64,000 nucleotides of DNA, from assembly GCA_963734625.1 (NCBI GenBank), contig CAVTHW010000006.1, positions 186,001 through 250,000 of the forward strand. The letters are read 5' to 3'. A model generated the notes under the pieces. That model was given only the letters and a program-made list of their open reading frames with translations. It was not told the origin of the DNA and ran no database searches. The stretch comes from CAVTHW01 sp963734625 (lineage in GTDB: Bacteria > Acidobacteriota > Terriglobia > Bryobacterales > Bryobacteraceae). Made by a program: the position numbers and the translations under genes. Below, in pieces: positions 1 to 8,667 of the stretch. The first letter of the stretch is position 1; each line of letters opens with the position of its first letter.

Positions 1-70
1 CGGCAAATTTCGCATTTCAGGTGCAACCTTTGCATCCAGGCTCCGGTGGGTTTCCTCTAACCCCACGCTG

Positions 71-240
71 GCTCCGCGGTAACACACGATTGACCGTGTT
101 GCCGTTCGTAATGCGGCCAGAGGCGCACAGCCGCCCTGCCAGGGGCTCAGCGGTAACACACGATTGACCGTGTTGCCGTTCGTAATGCAGCAGGCCTACT
201 GCGCCAGAGGCGCACAGCTGCCCTGCCAAGGGCTCAGCGG
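71..240. repeat. Two tandem copies of an ~85-bp palindromic repeat (family A)
   Basis: Two consecutive units each begin with GGTAACACACGATTGACC followed by GTGTTGCC and end in GGGCTCAGCGG. GGTAACAC and GTGTTGCC form one imperfect stem. The GC-rich half (GCGCC-AGA-GGCGC inside GGGC/GCCC) forms a second stem in the complete copies. The first unit lacks part of the middle. The same element is found at 40671-40757 and, reversed, at 59290-59380. Bases 1-70 and 241-318 show nothing else that I can recognise. Confidence 0.85.
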
Positions 241-324
241 CTTCAGGCTCCGAACAGCGGAGGCTGTTCTGGACCATCTCGTGCAAGGGACAATAGTCGG
301 CCCGCACGGGCGAAGGGAATGGCC

Positions 325-756
325 ATGGCGATAGCACAGGGCGAGTTCCAGGACATTCTTGAACGAATAGACGCTTCAGTTGAACGGCGACGCGAACGCC
401 GTTTCAGCTTGCGGCTGAGCTGCCGCGTGTGCCCGGTCTCGACGGAGAGCGTGGAATTTGCCGGCACCGTAATCAACATCAGCCGGTCCGGAATCCTCGT
501 GGGACTTGATTCGGCGCAGATCTCCAGGGTCCTGAGACCTGACGGCGTAGTTCTCGTCGTGGTGGATCTGCCTCAACATCCGTTGTTCTCGCCGAGGTGT
601 TTGGAGTGCACCGCCACAATCGTTCGGATTGTTGCTGCGAAGGATCAGACCCAAGTGGCATTTGAAATCGGGCAGCTGCAAGTCAAGGAGCAGAACACGA
701 AAGCGATCTCCACGCGTGATTGGCTTAGTGCTCCCCTCCAGGGTCTCATCCAGTGA
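325..756 (+). CDS. PilZ domain protein
   Basis: A small cytoplasmic protein of about 143 aa with the two hallmarks of a PilZ domain. An arginine-rich RRERRFSLRL segment lies near residue 22, and a strand ending in NISRSGILV lies about 30 residues later, matching the RxxxR and (D/N)xSxxG c-di-GMP-binding motifs of the family. It probably senses cyclic di-GMP; the target is unknown. An ATG six bases upstream (319) touches the GAAGGGA ribosome site, so the ATG at 325 is preferred. The gene stands alone between repeat family A and the metallopeptidase gene. Family assignment is good; biological role is inference. Confidence 0.8.
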   Translation: MAIAQGEFQDILERIDASVERRRERRFSLRLSCRVCPVSTESVEFAGTVINISRSGILVGLDSAQISRVLRPDGVVLVVVDLPQHPLFSPRCLECTATIVRIVAAKDQTQVAFEIGQLQVKEQNTKAISTRDWLSAPLQGLIQ

Positions 757-821
757 GGGAGTGGGTAACGGACGCCGGCGCTCGGGGCAGCCACCTTCCG
801 GGAAGGGAGTGAAGTGACCTT

Positions 822-1652
822 ATGCTTTGGAAAAGAGGCGGTGTCAGCAACGACGTCGAGGACAGACGGGCATCCGGCGGCGGTTGGAGACCCGGCGGGG
901 TGAAGCTCGGATTGGGCGGATTGCTCGTGCTCGGCGTGCTCAGCCTGGTCTTCAAGACGGATCTGATCTCGCCGTTCATGTCGGTTGACAACGGGGGGAC
1001 AGGTCCGGCCGTCTCCGATCCGAAGCGGGACGCGAAGGAGCAGGAGGCAGTGGAATTCGTCAGCTTTGTTCTGGACGATGCCCAATCGGTTTGGGCCCAG
1101 CAATTGGCGAGCTATCGGAAGGCGAAGCTGGTCTTGTTCCGGGATGGGGTGCAATCGGCCTGCGGCGGGGCGGATTCCTCGGCGGGTCCGTTTTACTGCC
1201 CGGCCGACGAGAAGGTGTATCTGGACCTGGGGTTCTTCGACGAACTGCGCACGCGGTTCAAGGCCCCTGGCGAATTTGCGGCGGCATACGTGGTTGCTCA
1301 TGAGATTGGGCACCATGTCCAGAAGGTTTTGGGAATCGAGCGGAGGGTTCGGGCATTGCAGCAGGAGAACCGGGCTTCGGCGAACGAATTGAGCGTGAAG
1401 TTGGAGTTGCAGGCGGACTGTCTGGCAGGGGTCTGGGCGCATTCAACGGCGCAGCGGCAACTGCTCGAATCGGGTGATCTCGAGAGCGGTCTGGGAGCGG
1501 CGTCGGCGGTGGGCGACGACAGGATACAGAAGGAGGCGATGGGGCGGGTTCACCCGGAGAGTTTCACCCATGGGACATCCGCACAACGGGTGCAGTGGTT
1601 CAGTCGAGGCTATGAGCGGGGCGACGCGGGCGCGTGCGAGACGTTCAACTAG
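822..1652 (+). CDS. ypfJ: YpfJ/KPN_02809-family neutral zinc metallopeptidase
   Basis: A 276-aa predicted membrane-anchored peptidase. A glycine-rich cytoplasmic N-terminus (to about residue 27) is followed by one transmembrane helix (about 28-45) and then the extracytoplasmic domain. The zinc-binding HExxH motif is visible as AHEIGHHVQ near residue 162, and downstream acidic residues (ELQADCLAG) fit the third ligand region of the family. Substrate is unknown for the whole family. The stop codon TAG lies at the left end of a palindromic element, so that element supplies or overlaps the end of the gene. Confidence 0.88.
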   Translation: MLWKRGGVSNDVEDRRASGGGWRPGGVKLGLGGLLVLGVLSLVFKTDLISPFMSVDNGGTGPAVSDPKRDAKEQEAVEFVSFVLDDAQSVWAQQLASYRKAKLVLFRDGVQSACGGADSSAGPFYCPADEKVYLDLGFFDELRTRFKAPGEFAAAYVVAHEIGHHVQKVLGIERRVRALQQENRASANELSVKLELQADCLAGVWAHSTAQRQLLESGDLESGLGAASAVGDDRIQKEAMGRVHPESFTHGTSAQRVQWFSRGYERGDAGACETFN

Positions 1653-1780
1653 TGTACTGCGGCGCAAATACTGGCCACTCCCTCCCGGTCGTGGTTAAGT
1701 GGCATCTCGCTGAGCCGGAAGCACCGAACCGCGACCTGGAGGGAGCGGTTATGGAACATCATTTGCGACGCAGTACATTA
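1650..1780. repeat. IS630-type MITE (family B), copy 1, with TA ends
   Basis: Terminal inverted repeats of about 50 bp begin with TA-GTGTACTGCGGCGCAAAT on the left and, read from the right end, TA-ATGTACTGCGTCGCAAAT. Both sides are flanked by TA, as expected for IS630/Tc1-type insertion. The arms enclose about 30 bp. A second copy lies at 18577-18670. The left TA belongs to the TAG stop of the upstream metallopeptidase gene. It could also act as a terminator hairpin. The space up to 1848 holds only the next gene's leader. Confidence 0.75.
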
Positions 1781-1848
1781 GCATTTGTCTTCCCGGTTCC
1801 GCCTTTGCCCCAGGAGTGCAGTCAACCAGCGAAAGGAGCATCTTTCAC

Positions 1849-2052
1849 ATGCAAGTTGCCAGAGTTACTGAAGTCATTGCGTCCTCTAAGAAAAGTTTCG
1901 AAGACGCTGTGGAGTTAGGGATTGCTCGCGCCTGCAAGAGGCTGAAGAATGTGTCGGGCGCGTGGGTAAAGAGTCAAAAGGTGGTAGTCAACAAGAAGAA
2001 GATTGTCGAGTATCGCGTGAACCTGAAGGTAACGTTTGTGTTGGAGGACTGA
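1849..2052 (+). CDS. Dodecin family flavin-binding protein
   Basis: A 67-aa protein beginning MQVARVTEVIASSKKSFEDA, the typical dodecin start (xxKVxExxGxSxxSxEDA). It has a central amphipathic helix and an ending of two strands (VEYRVNLKVTFVLED). Length matches dodecins, which form hollow dodecamers that store flavin in the cytoplasm. The aromatic flavin-stacking residue is present as a tryptophan near residue 38 (GAWVKSQ). An AAAGGAG site lies about ten bases upstream of this ATG, which is why longer in-frame starts were not used. Confidence 0.87.
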   Translation: MQVARVTEVIASSKKSFEDAVELGIARACKRLKNVSGAWVKSQKVVVNKKKIVEYRVNLKVTFVLED

Positions 2053-2107
2053 CGCCGGGCCGTGCCAGTGTTCTGGCGGGCGGGAATCCGGCATAGTTGG
2101 AAACACC

Positions 2108-2527
2108 ATGTTCAAAACTGCGCTGGTTGTCTTGACGTTGATTATTGGGTTGGCGGTGGTGGCCACGCCACCCGCGGCGGCTCAATCCCCCGCTGGACCG
2201 GTTTACGAACTTCGCATCTACACCACGCTAGAGGGCAAGCTGCCGGCCTTGCTGGCACGGTTTCGCGATCACACCGTCGCGCTGTTCCAGAAGCACGGCA
2301 TGGAGAATGTTGGGTATTGGGTGCCGGCCGATCCTCCGAAGTCGCAGAACACGCTGTACTATCTGCTGAGGCACAAGAGCCGCGAAGCGGCCACAGCCTC
2401 CTGGGCTGCCTTCCGAAAGGATCCGGACTGGATCAAGGCGCAGAAGGAGTCGGAGGCAGGCGGGAAGATCGTGGACAAGACCGAGTCGGTGTTCATGAGT
2501 CCGACGGATTTCTCAAAGCTGAAGTAG
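2108..2527 (+). CDS. Secreted NIPSNAP family protein
   Basis: A 139-aa protein with an N-terminal signal peptide (hydrophobic stretch 5-22, then TPPAAAQS with a probable cleavage after AAA). It is followed by a single NIPSNAP ferredoxin-like alpha/beta domain: VYELRIYTTLEGKLPALLARF, the HTVALFQKHGMENVGYW helix and strand, and SWAAFRKDPDWIKAQKES. NIPSNAP domains are common in acidobacterial and planctomycete secreted proteins; their reaction is not known. The gene ends three bases before the convergent sulfatase gene. The ATG at 2108 begins the signal peptide. Confidence 0.85.
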   Translation: MFKTALVVLTLIIGLAVVATPPAAAQSPAGPVYELRIYTTLEGKLPALLARFRDHTVALFQKHGMENVGYWVPADPPKSQNTLYYLLRHKSREAATASWAAFRKDPDWIKAQKESEAGGKIVDKTESVFMSPTDFSKLK

Positions 2528-2530
2528 CCT

Positions 2531-3907
2531 TTAGGCGTAGTAACGGGCCGGCGTGACCTTCGGCCGCGGCTCGCCGACGGCGGCCATGCGCTCGATCAGT
2601 CTGCCTTGTAGTTCGTCGGCGATCTTACGATGGCTGGCGCGCCCTACCAGGTTCACGAGTTCATGCGGGTCGCTGTAGAGATCGTACAGGTAGCGCTCCG
2701 TGTACTGCGTGGAAGAGGGCTCCTTGCCCGGGCTGTCCGGATTGAAGATGCAGTACTTCCAGCGCTCGGTGCGGATGGCGCGCTGCAGAGCTTCCTCCCT
2801 CATCTGCACGAAGACCTCGTTCGGCCAGCCGGCGGTCTGACCGCGAGCCAGGCCCAGCAGGCTGCGGCCCTGCATGGCCGTGGGGACCTGGAGTCCAGCG
2901 GCATCGAGCAAGGTAGGCGGCAGGTCCACGATGCTCACCAGTTCGGGCGCCACACGGCTCGCCTCGAAACCCGGGCCGCGGATCACCATCGGGATGCGGA
3001 TGGAAGCGTCGTGGCAACTACGCTTGTACTCGGGATTGCGAGTACGGAAGTGGCACCCGTGATCGGTGGTGAAGACCACGATGGTGTTGTCCTCCAGTTT
3101 CTGATCCGCCAGCTCTTTCAAAACCCGCCCGAAACACTCATCGATGCGGGCGATGATGCCGTAGTAGTCCGGCAACTGGGATTTCCAGTCACCCGGGAAA
3201 GGGGCAAGATCCGGCGGGATGTAGAAGTTGTTGCGATAGCGATCCGCGTAGCCCTCGGGCGCGATGAACCGGTTGGCGTTGTTCTGGTGATGCGGTTCGA
3301 GATAGGAGATGAACAGAAAGAAGGGATTCGGTTTCCGCTGCCGGATGAAATCGACCGCCAGGTCGGTCAGGAAATCGACGCGATACTTCTTGAACTCGAG
3401 AGCGCGATTCGCGGCGTCGAACACTCTCCCCTCGAACGCGCCGGAGCTGAACTCCAGCGCGTCGGCGGCGGCCCAGTATTCGTCGTAGCCGCCACGGCGC
3501 TCCAGCGGGACCGGCTTCTCGCGGGTGGCGGCCAGGTGCCACTTGCCGATGTAGCCGGTCTGGTAGCCCGCTCGCTTGAAGTAGTGTGCCAGCGTCTGCT
3601 CGTCGTCCTTGAGCACCAGGCCGTTCCGGAAAACGCCCGTGGTGGTCGGGTACTTGCCGGTCTGTATCGTGCTTCGCGCCGGTGCGCAGACGGGCTGCGA
3701 AGTGAAAGCGTGTTCGAACCGCACGGCGCTTCTGGTCATGCGGTCCAGGTTCGGGGTGAGTTCCATGGGCCCCCCGTACGCGCCGACCGAATCCCAGCGC
3801 TGCTGGTCCGTAAAGAACACCAGCACGTTGGGGCGGACGGATGCCGGCGGTTGCGCCAGCGACATAGCGCCGGCGCCCGCTGTTCCGAAGAAACTCCTCC
3901 TGTTCAT
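2531..3907 (-). CDS. Sulfatase 1 (formylglycine-dependent, exported)
   Basis: A 458-aa arylsulfatase-family protein. The N-terminus MNRRSFFGTAGAGA resembles a Tat signal. The metal-binding start (NVLVFFTDQQRWD) is followed by the sulfatase signature PVCAPARSTIQTG, where the cysteine of CxPxR is converted to formylglycine. Conserved GKWHL and TTDHG metal and sulfate-site motifs follow. It should hydrolyse sulfate esters in the periplasm; polysaccharide substrate is inferred from family habit. It is the last gene of a three-sulfatase operon, 27 bases after the preceding one. Confidence 0.92.
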   Translation of the reverse strand: MNRRSFFGTAGAGAMSLAQPPASVRPNVLVFFTDQQRWDSVGAYGGPMELTPNLDRMTRSAVRFEHAFTSQPVCAPARSTIQTGKYPTTTGVFRNGLVLKDDEQTLAHYFKRAGYQTGYIGKWHLAATREKPVPLERRGGYDEYWAAADALEFSSGAFEGRVFDAANRALEFKKYRVDFLTDLAVDFIRQRKPNPFFLFISYLEPHHQNNANRFIAPEGYADRYRNNFYIPPDLAPFPGDWKSQLPDYYGIIARIDECFGRVLKELADQKLEDNTIVVFTTDHGCHFRTRNPEYKRSCHDASIRIPMVIRGPGFEASRVAPELVSIVDLPPTLLDAAGLQVPTAMQGRSLLGLARGQTAGWPNEVFVQMREEALQRAIRTERWKYCIFNPDSPGKEPSSTQYTERYLYDLYSDPHELVNLVGRASHRKIADELQGRLIERMAAVGEPRPKVTPARYYA

Positions 3908-3934
3908 GGTTCCTCCTCAAACAATCTGGCAGGC

Positions 3935-5383
3935 TTACTGCACGGGGGACGTTCGGGGTTCATAGCCAGTCAGCTTCTGATCCGCCGCCGCCGGATCGTA
4001 GTTCGGATTCGGGGACGGCATCGCTGCATCGACATTGCCTCGCCACCGCTTCAGCTTCTCGTGCAACGCCGCAGCTCGCTTCGGTTCCCTCGCAGCCAGG
4101 TTTCTCCTCTCGCCAAGATCATCACGTAGATTGTACAGTTCCAGCGAACCGTCTTCGTAGAACTCGATGAGCTTCCAGTCACCCTCGCGGATAGCGCCGG
4201 CCGGAACTCCGCCCTGGTTGCTGTAGTGTGGGTAGTGCCAGTACAGATCCGTGCGGCCGGGAGCTGCTCTGCCGCGAAGCACAGCCGCCAGGCTGACGCC
4301 GTCCACTTCTCCTGGACGGGGCGCCTTGCCTCCCGCCATCTCCAGGATGGTTGGAAGGAAGTCGACGCTTGACACGGGGAAGTCACACAGGGCGCCCGCC
4401 TTGGTGACGCCAGGCCAGTAGGCCAGCAGGGGTTCGCGAATGCCTCCCTCGTACAGATGGCCCTTGCCCGCGCGCAGCGGGCTGTTGTCCGTTACGGGAG
4501 ACTTGGAGCCGCCTTCGAACCGAAGTCCGCCGTTGTCGGATGTCAGGATGATGATCGTGTTACGCTCGATCCCCAACTGGTCGAGCTTGGAGCGCAAACG
4601 GCCTACCGCCTGGTCGAAGCTCTCGACCATCGCCGCGTAGACGGGATTCGGAAAGTCCCTGCCGCCCAGCCGCCCCCGGTACTTGTCGACCACCGCCTGC
4701 CTGGCCTCCAGCGGGATGTGCACCGTGAACTCCGGCAGGTAGAGAAAGAACGGGCTCCGGCCGGCGGACTCTTCCATGAACTTCTCCGCCGCCTCAGTCA
4801 GGGTCTCCGTGAGGTAGTCCTGCTTGGTGGTCCCCTTCAGGTTGGGCATGTCGAACGGACCGAAATAGGAGCGCGGGCTGCCGCGCTGATCGCCGGCAAT
4901 GTTGACATCGAAACCCTGGTTCTCGGGACGGAAACCCTCCCCGCCGAGGTGCCACTTGCCGATGCTGGCCGTGCGGTAGCCCAGGGGCTTGAGAGCCTCG
5001 GCGAGGGTGGTCTCTCCGAGCGGCAGTTGCTGCTCGAACTTCGGCGTCAGCAGACGCGCCGCTGGCCACTGGCGGCGCCCTGGAATCCAGTCCGTGAGAT
5101 GCAGGCGCGCGGGATACTTGCCGGTCAGGATGCTGGCCCGGGTAGGCGAGCAGACCGGGCAAGCGGCATAGGCATTGGTGAACTTCACGCCGTCCCGGGC
5201 AAGCTGATCGATGTTAGGCGTCTCGTGAAAGGTGTTGCCGTAGCAGCCGAGATCCCTCCAGCCCAGGTCGTCGAGCAGCAGAAAGACGATGTTCGGCCGC
5301 GTGGGTTCAGGCGCCGCGGAAGCCGCCGCGCCGCCTGCGAGCCCGGCCAGAAAAGCGCGCCGTGTGAGGGCAGAGGTCGCCAT
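3935..5383 (-). CDS. Sulfatase 2 (formylglycine-dependent, exported)
   Basis: A 482-aa sulfatase. The Tat-like N-terminus MATSALTRRAFLAGLAGG precedes NIVFLLLDDLGW, whose two aspartates bind calcium. The signature ACPVCSPTRASILTGKYP contains the CxPxR cysteine. GKWHLGG and TSDNGG motifs follow, the latter holding the D/N metal ligands. The C-terminal segment resembles the usual sulfatase small domain. A much longer in-frame reading exists, but the ATG at 5383 follows the previous gene's TAG by two bases and begins the signal peptide, so translational coupling is likely. Substrate unknown. Confidence 0.92.
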   Translation of the reverse strand: MATSALTRRAFLAGLAGGAAASAAPEPTRPNIVFLLLDDLGWRDLGCYGNTFHETPNIDQLARDGVKFTNAYAACPVCSPTRASILTGKYPARLHLTDWIPGRRQWPAARLLTPKFEQQLPLGETTLAEALKPLGYRTASIGKWHLGGEGFRPENQGFDVNIAGDQRGSPRSYFGPFDMPNLKGTTKQDYLTETLTEAAEKFMEESAGRSPFFLYLPEFTVHIPLEARQAVVDKYRGRLGGRDFPNPVYAAMVESFDQAVGRLRSKLDQLGIERNTIIILTSDNGGLRFEGGSKSPVTDNSPLRAGKGHLYEGGIREPLLAYWPGVTKAGALCDFPVSSVDFLPTILEMAGGKAPRPGEVDGVSLAAVLRGRAAPGRTDLYWHYPHYSNQGGVPAGAIREGDWKLIEFYEDGSLELYNLRDDLGERRNLAAREPKRAAALHEKLKRWRGNVDAAMPSPNPNYDPAAADQKLTGYEPRTSPVQ

Positions 5384-5385
5384 GG

Positions 5386-6954
5386 CTATTTCTTCCTCAC
5401 AGCGTCCTTCATTTCTAGGCCCGTCTCGTAGACCAGTTGCCGGGGCTCGTAGCCGTCGTCCTCGCGCTGGCGGGTCATGCCCAGGCCGGCCCACGCGACC
5501 GGATAGTCGGGCCGCCACGGACGCCGCCCCCAATAGTAGCCGCGGAAGGGGTCGCGAGTGCGGTGCATCCACTCGATCATCGAATCGTGCAGTGCGTTGC
5601 GAACTGCCGCGTGCTCCCCGGAGCCGATGAGATTCACCATCTCGCCGGGGTCGGTCTCCAGATCGTACAATTCGTCGCTCGTGAGCAGGTTCACGGTCAG
5701 TTTGTAGCGGCCGTCGAAGGCGGCCCGGATGGGCTGAAAGCCTCCGAAGCCGTCGTGATCCACCTCGTAGCGGCCCCACTCCATGAAGATAGCCGGGTTG
5801 GGACGCACCTTCGGATCGGTGAACGTCCCCAGCATGCTCGTGCCTTCGAGCGGCTTGGAGACCGGCATGCCCATGGCGTCGAGGATGGTGGGGACCAGGT
5901 CGATATGCGAAACCGGATGCGGTGAGACTGTCCCTTTCGGAGCGTGACCGGGCCAGCGGACGAGTAGCGGGATGCGTGTGATCTCGTCGTACATGGCAGG
6001 GCCCTTCCCCGAGAGCTGGTGCGAGCCAAGGAAGTCGCCGTGGTCCGAAGTGTAGATGACCAGCGCGTCCGGAGCGTGCTTGTCGATGGCGTCCAGCACC
6101 CGCCCGATCTCGTAGTCCACGTAAGTGTGGCACCCGAAGTAATCCTGCCGCCTGATCACCTGCCCTTCCGGACGCTTGTTGAGTTGTGGGCCGGCCCACA
6201 CGCGCTGGTGCTCCGGCTTGCTCGAGAGTGTGTCCCGGAGATTCCCGGCAACTGGAAACTGGAAGTCCCGGTACATCTCCGAGAACGGCCGCGGACAGAG
6301 GAAGGGCCCGTGGGGCTCGTCGTAGGAAACGGTCAGGAAGAATGCCTCTTTGCTGAACTTCGACAGAAAATCGATGGCGCGGTTGGAGCAGCGGTGTCCG
6401 AAGAGGAACTCCTCATTCAAGGCGGGCTCTTTGTTGGTGGCGGTGGTCCGCGAGCGGACGCGGTCCTTTTCGGAGAGCTCCTGCAGGTAGCTGCGTCCGT
6501 CGTACCAGTAGCTTTTGTCCCATCCCTGGGGGCAGCGCCCCGTGCCGAAGTAGTCCGCTCCATCCACGTGCCACTTCCCGATGTAAGCGGTGTGGACCCC
6601 GCGGTCTTCGAGGCGCTGGCCGACGGTCTTCCAGACCTGTCCGATCGCCATGCTGTTGCCCCATCCGCCATTGGTGTGCGGCCACGTGCCGGTGAACAGC
6701 GCCGAGCGCGCCGGCCCGCATACCGGCTGGCAGGTGTACGCCCGTTCGAAGCGCACCCCCTGGCCGGCGAGCCGGTCCAGGCTCGGGGTCTTCAGGCCGG
6801 TGTTGCGGTAGCAGTTAAGCATGTCCCAGCGGGTGGTGTCGGTCATGAGGAATACCACCTGCCGGGCTTTGGCCGCCGGCGCGGCCAGACTCGCGGCCCA
6901 CGCCGTGGAGAGCGCACTTGCCCCCGCCGCTTGCACGAAGTTCCTCCGGTTCAT
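5386..6954 (-). CDS. Sulfatase 3 (formylglycine-dependent, exported)
   Basis: A 522-aa sulfatase and first gene of the minus-strand sulfatase operon. The N-terminus MNRRNFVQAAGASALSTAWA is a probable Tat signal. The VVFLMTDTTRWDM strand carries the metal-binding aspartates, and QPVCGPARSALFTG contains the CxPxR formylglycine site. GKWHVDG and TSDHGDF follow. A GGAGG site lies seven bases before the ATG at 6954, which fixes the start. Sixty-nine bases separate it from a divergent fourth sulfatase, so both units may share a control region. I see no sulfatase-maturing enzyme in the window. Confidence 0.92.
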   Translation of the reverse strand: MNRRNFVQAAGASALSTAWAASLAAPAAKARQVVFLMTDTTRWDMLNCYRNTGLKTPSLDRLAGQGVRFERAYTCQPVCGPARSALFTGTWPHTNGGWGNSMAIGQVWKTVGQRLEDRGVHTAYIGKWHVDGADYFGTGRCPQGWDKSYWYDGRSYLQELSEKDRVRSRTTATNKEPALNEEFLFGHRCSNRAIDFLSKFSKEAFFLTVSYDEPHGPFLCPRPFSEMYRDFQFPVAGNLRDTLSSKPEHQRVWAGPQLNKRPEGQVIRRQDYFGCHTYVDYEIGRVLDAIDKHAPDALVIYTSDHGDFLGSHQLSGKGPAMYDEITRIPLLVRWPGHAPKGTVSPHPVSHIDLVPTILDAMGMPVSKPLEGTSMLGTFTDPKVRPNPAIFMEWGRYEVDHDGFGGFQPIRAAFDGRYKLTVNLLTSDELYDLETDPGEMVNLIGSGEHAAVRNALHDSMIEWMHRTRDPFRGYYWGRRPWRPDYPVAWAGLGMTRQREDDGYEPRQLVYETGLEMKDAVRKK

Positions 6955-7023
6955 CGTTCCTCCGATCTGGCTCCGGATGGAAGATTGTACCGCAGCAGGC
7001 CCGTCTGTGGTACTTCTGTTCGT

Positions 7024-8559
7024 ATGGTCAACCGGCGTGAGTTTCTGGCGGGGTCCGCCAGCTTGGCCGCAAGCGCGCAAGACAGGCGGCGGCCGAACAT
7101 TCTTCACATTCAGTCGGACCAGCAACAGTGGGCCACTGTCGCGGGCCGCTCTGAGTGCCGCACCCCGAACCTGAACCGGCTCGCCTCGCAGGGGATGCTG
7201 TTCGAGCGTTCCTACACTCCCTCCGCTGTTTGCTGCCCGTCGCGGGCCATGACTCTATCGGGTGCCTACCACTGGCACAACGGCGTCTACAATCAGATCC
7301 ACTCGGCGCCTTCCGTGAAGCGGGATCTGGATGCGGACGTGGTGCTCTACTCGCAGCGCCTGCGTGACGCCGGCTACCGCCTGGGGTACGTCGGCAAGTG
7401 GCACTGTTCCTGGGTGCGGACCCCGGCGGACTTCGGCTATCACGAACTGGCCGACGTCGCGGGCTGCGACCGGAGAGCGCTCCAGAAACTCGACCTCAAC
7501 CCGGACCAGGTGCCGCGTTCCAGGGAGAAGCTCAGCACGGTCCAAACCCGCATGTTCAGTTGGCCCGGCAGCAAGCCGTTCGTCATGTGGGGGCATCGCG
7601 AGGGACCGGAAGAGGCCACGCCGGAGGCTTACAGAACCGAGTGCGCCATTCGGATGATGCGGCGGTTCGCCAAGGGGACTCAGCCCTGGCACCTCGAAGT
7701 CCACTACGTCGAGCCTCACGACCCCTACCTGCCGCTGAAGAAGTATCTCGACCGTTATGACCCCCGCGCCATCCCTGTCGCCCAGAGCTTCAACGACCGC
7801 TTCGAGAACAAGCCCGGACTCCACCGGCGCGAGTCCGGAATTTGGGGAGAGGTTACCGAGGAGGACTTCCGGCAAAGCCGCGCGCACTACTACGCGTATG
7901 TGGAGCAACTGGACGCGCAGGTCGGGCGCCTGCTCGCCGCTCTAGATGAGGGCGGGCAGGCGGACAATACGCTGGTCGTTTTCACCACGGACCACGGCGA
8001 CACGGTTGGGGCGCACCGCATGTGGATCAAGGGCTGGATCCCCTACGAGGAGTGTTATCGCATCCCCCTGATTGTCCGCTGGCCGGGAAGGGTCCAGGCC
8101 GGAACGAGGTGCGGCCACCTGGTGCAGTTGCAGGACCTGGCGCACACCTACGTCGAGGCAGCCGGCGCGAAGCCCATGCCCTACCCGGACGGCCGCTCAC
8201 TGGTGCAGTTGCTGGAGCAGCCGCAGCGTGCGGATTGGTCCGACGACATCCTCTGCGCATACTACGGTGGCGAGTTTCTTTACACCCAGCGCATTGCCAT
8301 TAACCGGCGCTGGAAGTACGTGTTCAACGGCTTCGACTTCGATGAGCTCTATGACCTGGAGTCCGATCCCGACGAGATGCGCAATCTGGCTGGCGCGGCC
8401 AGCCACCGCGCCCAGGCCGACGACATGCGCGCGCGGCTGTACGAACTGATGAACCGCTTCGAAGACCCGTACGGAGACGTGCAGGCACGTAACTCGATCG
8501 GCGAGCCGCCCGGCCGCTACGGCGCGCCACGCTATCTGCCCCGCGGCAAGCGGATGTAA
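7024..8559 (+). CDS. Sulfatase 4 (formylglycine-dependent, exported)
   Basis: A 511-aa sulfatase transcribed away from the three-gene operon. The N-terminus MVNRREFLAGSASLAASAQ is a short Tat-like signal. NILHIQSDQQQW replaces the usual LDD with SDQ, as in many choline-sulfatase-like members. The signature is SAVCCPSRAMTLSGAY, so the active cysteine sits in CCPSR. GKWHCSW and TTDHGD motifs are present. The start at 7024 was preferred over a long upstream reading because it begins the signal sequence. The substrate is unknown. Confidence 0.92.
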   Translation: MVNRREFLAGSASLAASAQDRRRPNILHIQSDQQQWATVAGRSECRTPNLNRLASQGMLFERSYTPSAVCCPSRAMTLSGAYHWHNGVYNQIHSAPSVKRDLDADVVLYSQRLRDAGYRLGYVGKWHCSWVRTPADFGYHELADVAGCDRRALQKLDLNPDQVPRSREKLSTVQTRMFSWPGSKPFVMWGHREGPEEATPEAYRTECAIRMMRRFAKGTQPWHLEVHYVEPHDPYLPLKKYLDRYDPRAIPVAQSFNDRFENKPGLHRRESGIWGEVTEEDFRQSRAHYYAYVEQLDAQVGRLLAALDEGGQADNTLVVFTTDHGDTVGAHRMWIKGWIPYEECYRIPLIVRWPGRVQAGTRCGHLVQLQDLAHTYVEAAGAKPMPYPDGRSLVQLLEQPQRADWSDDILCAYYGGEFLYTQRIAINRRWKYVFNGFDFDELYDLESDPDEMRNLAGAASHRAQADDMRARLYELMNRFEDPYGDVQARNSIGEPPGRYGAPRYLPRGKRM

Positions 8560-8667
8560 GCTTGCGGACTGCGCGAGCCTGAATTCGCTACACCTGCCGC
8601 TACGGCTACTCGCCGGAGAATAACCTTGTCGCGGGAAGGTCAAACTTGATGCCTCAGCCCGCCTGCT

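Noticed and set aside
17..337. 106-aa minus-strand ORF at the window start
   Set aside because: It is a translation of the tandem palindromic repeats.
4457..5431. Long plus-strand readings opposite the sulfatases (also 2630-4129 and 6019-7020)
   Set aside because: They are shadows of the minus-strand sulfatase genes, without domains or ribosome sites; GC-rich DNA produces such frames.
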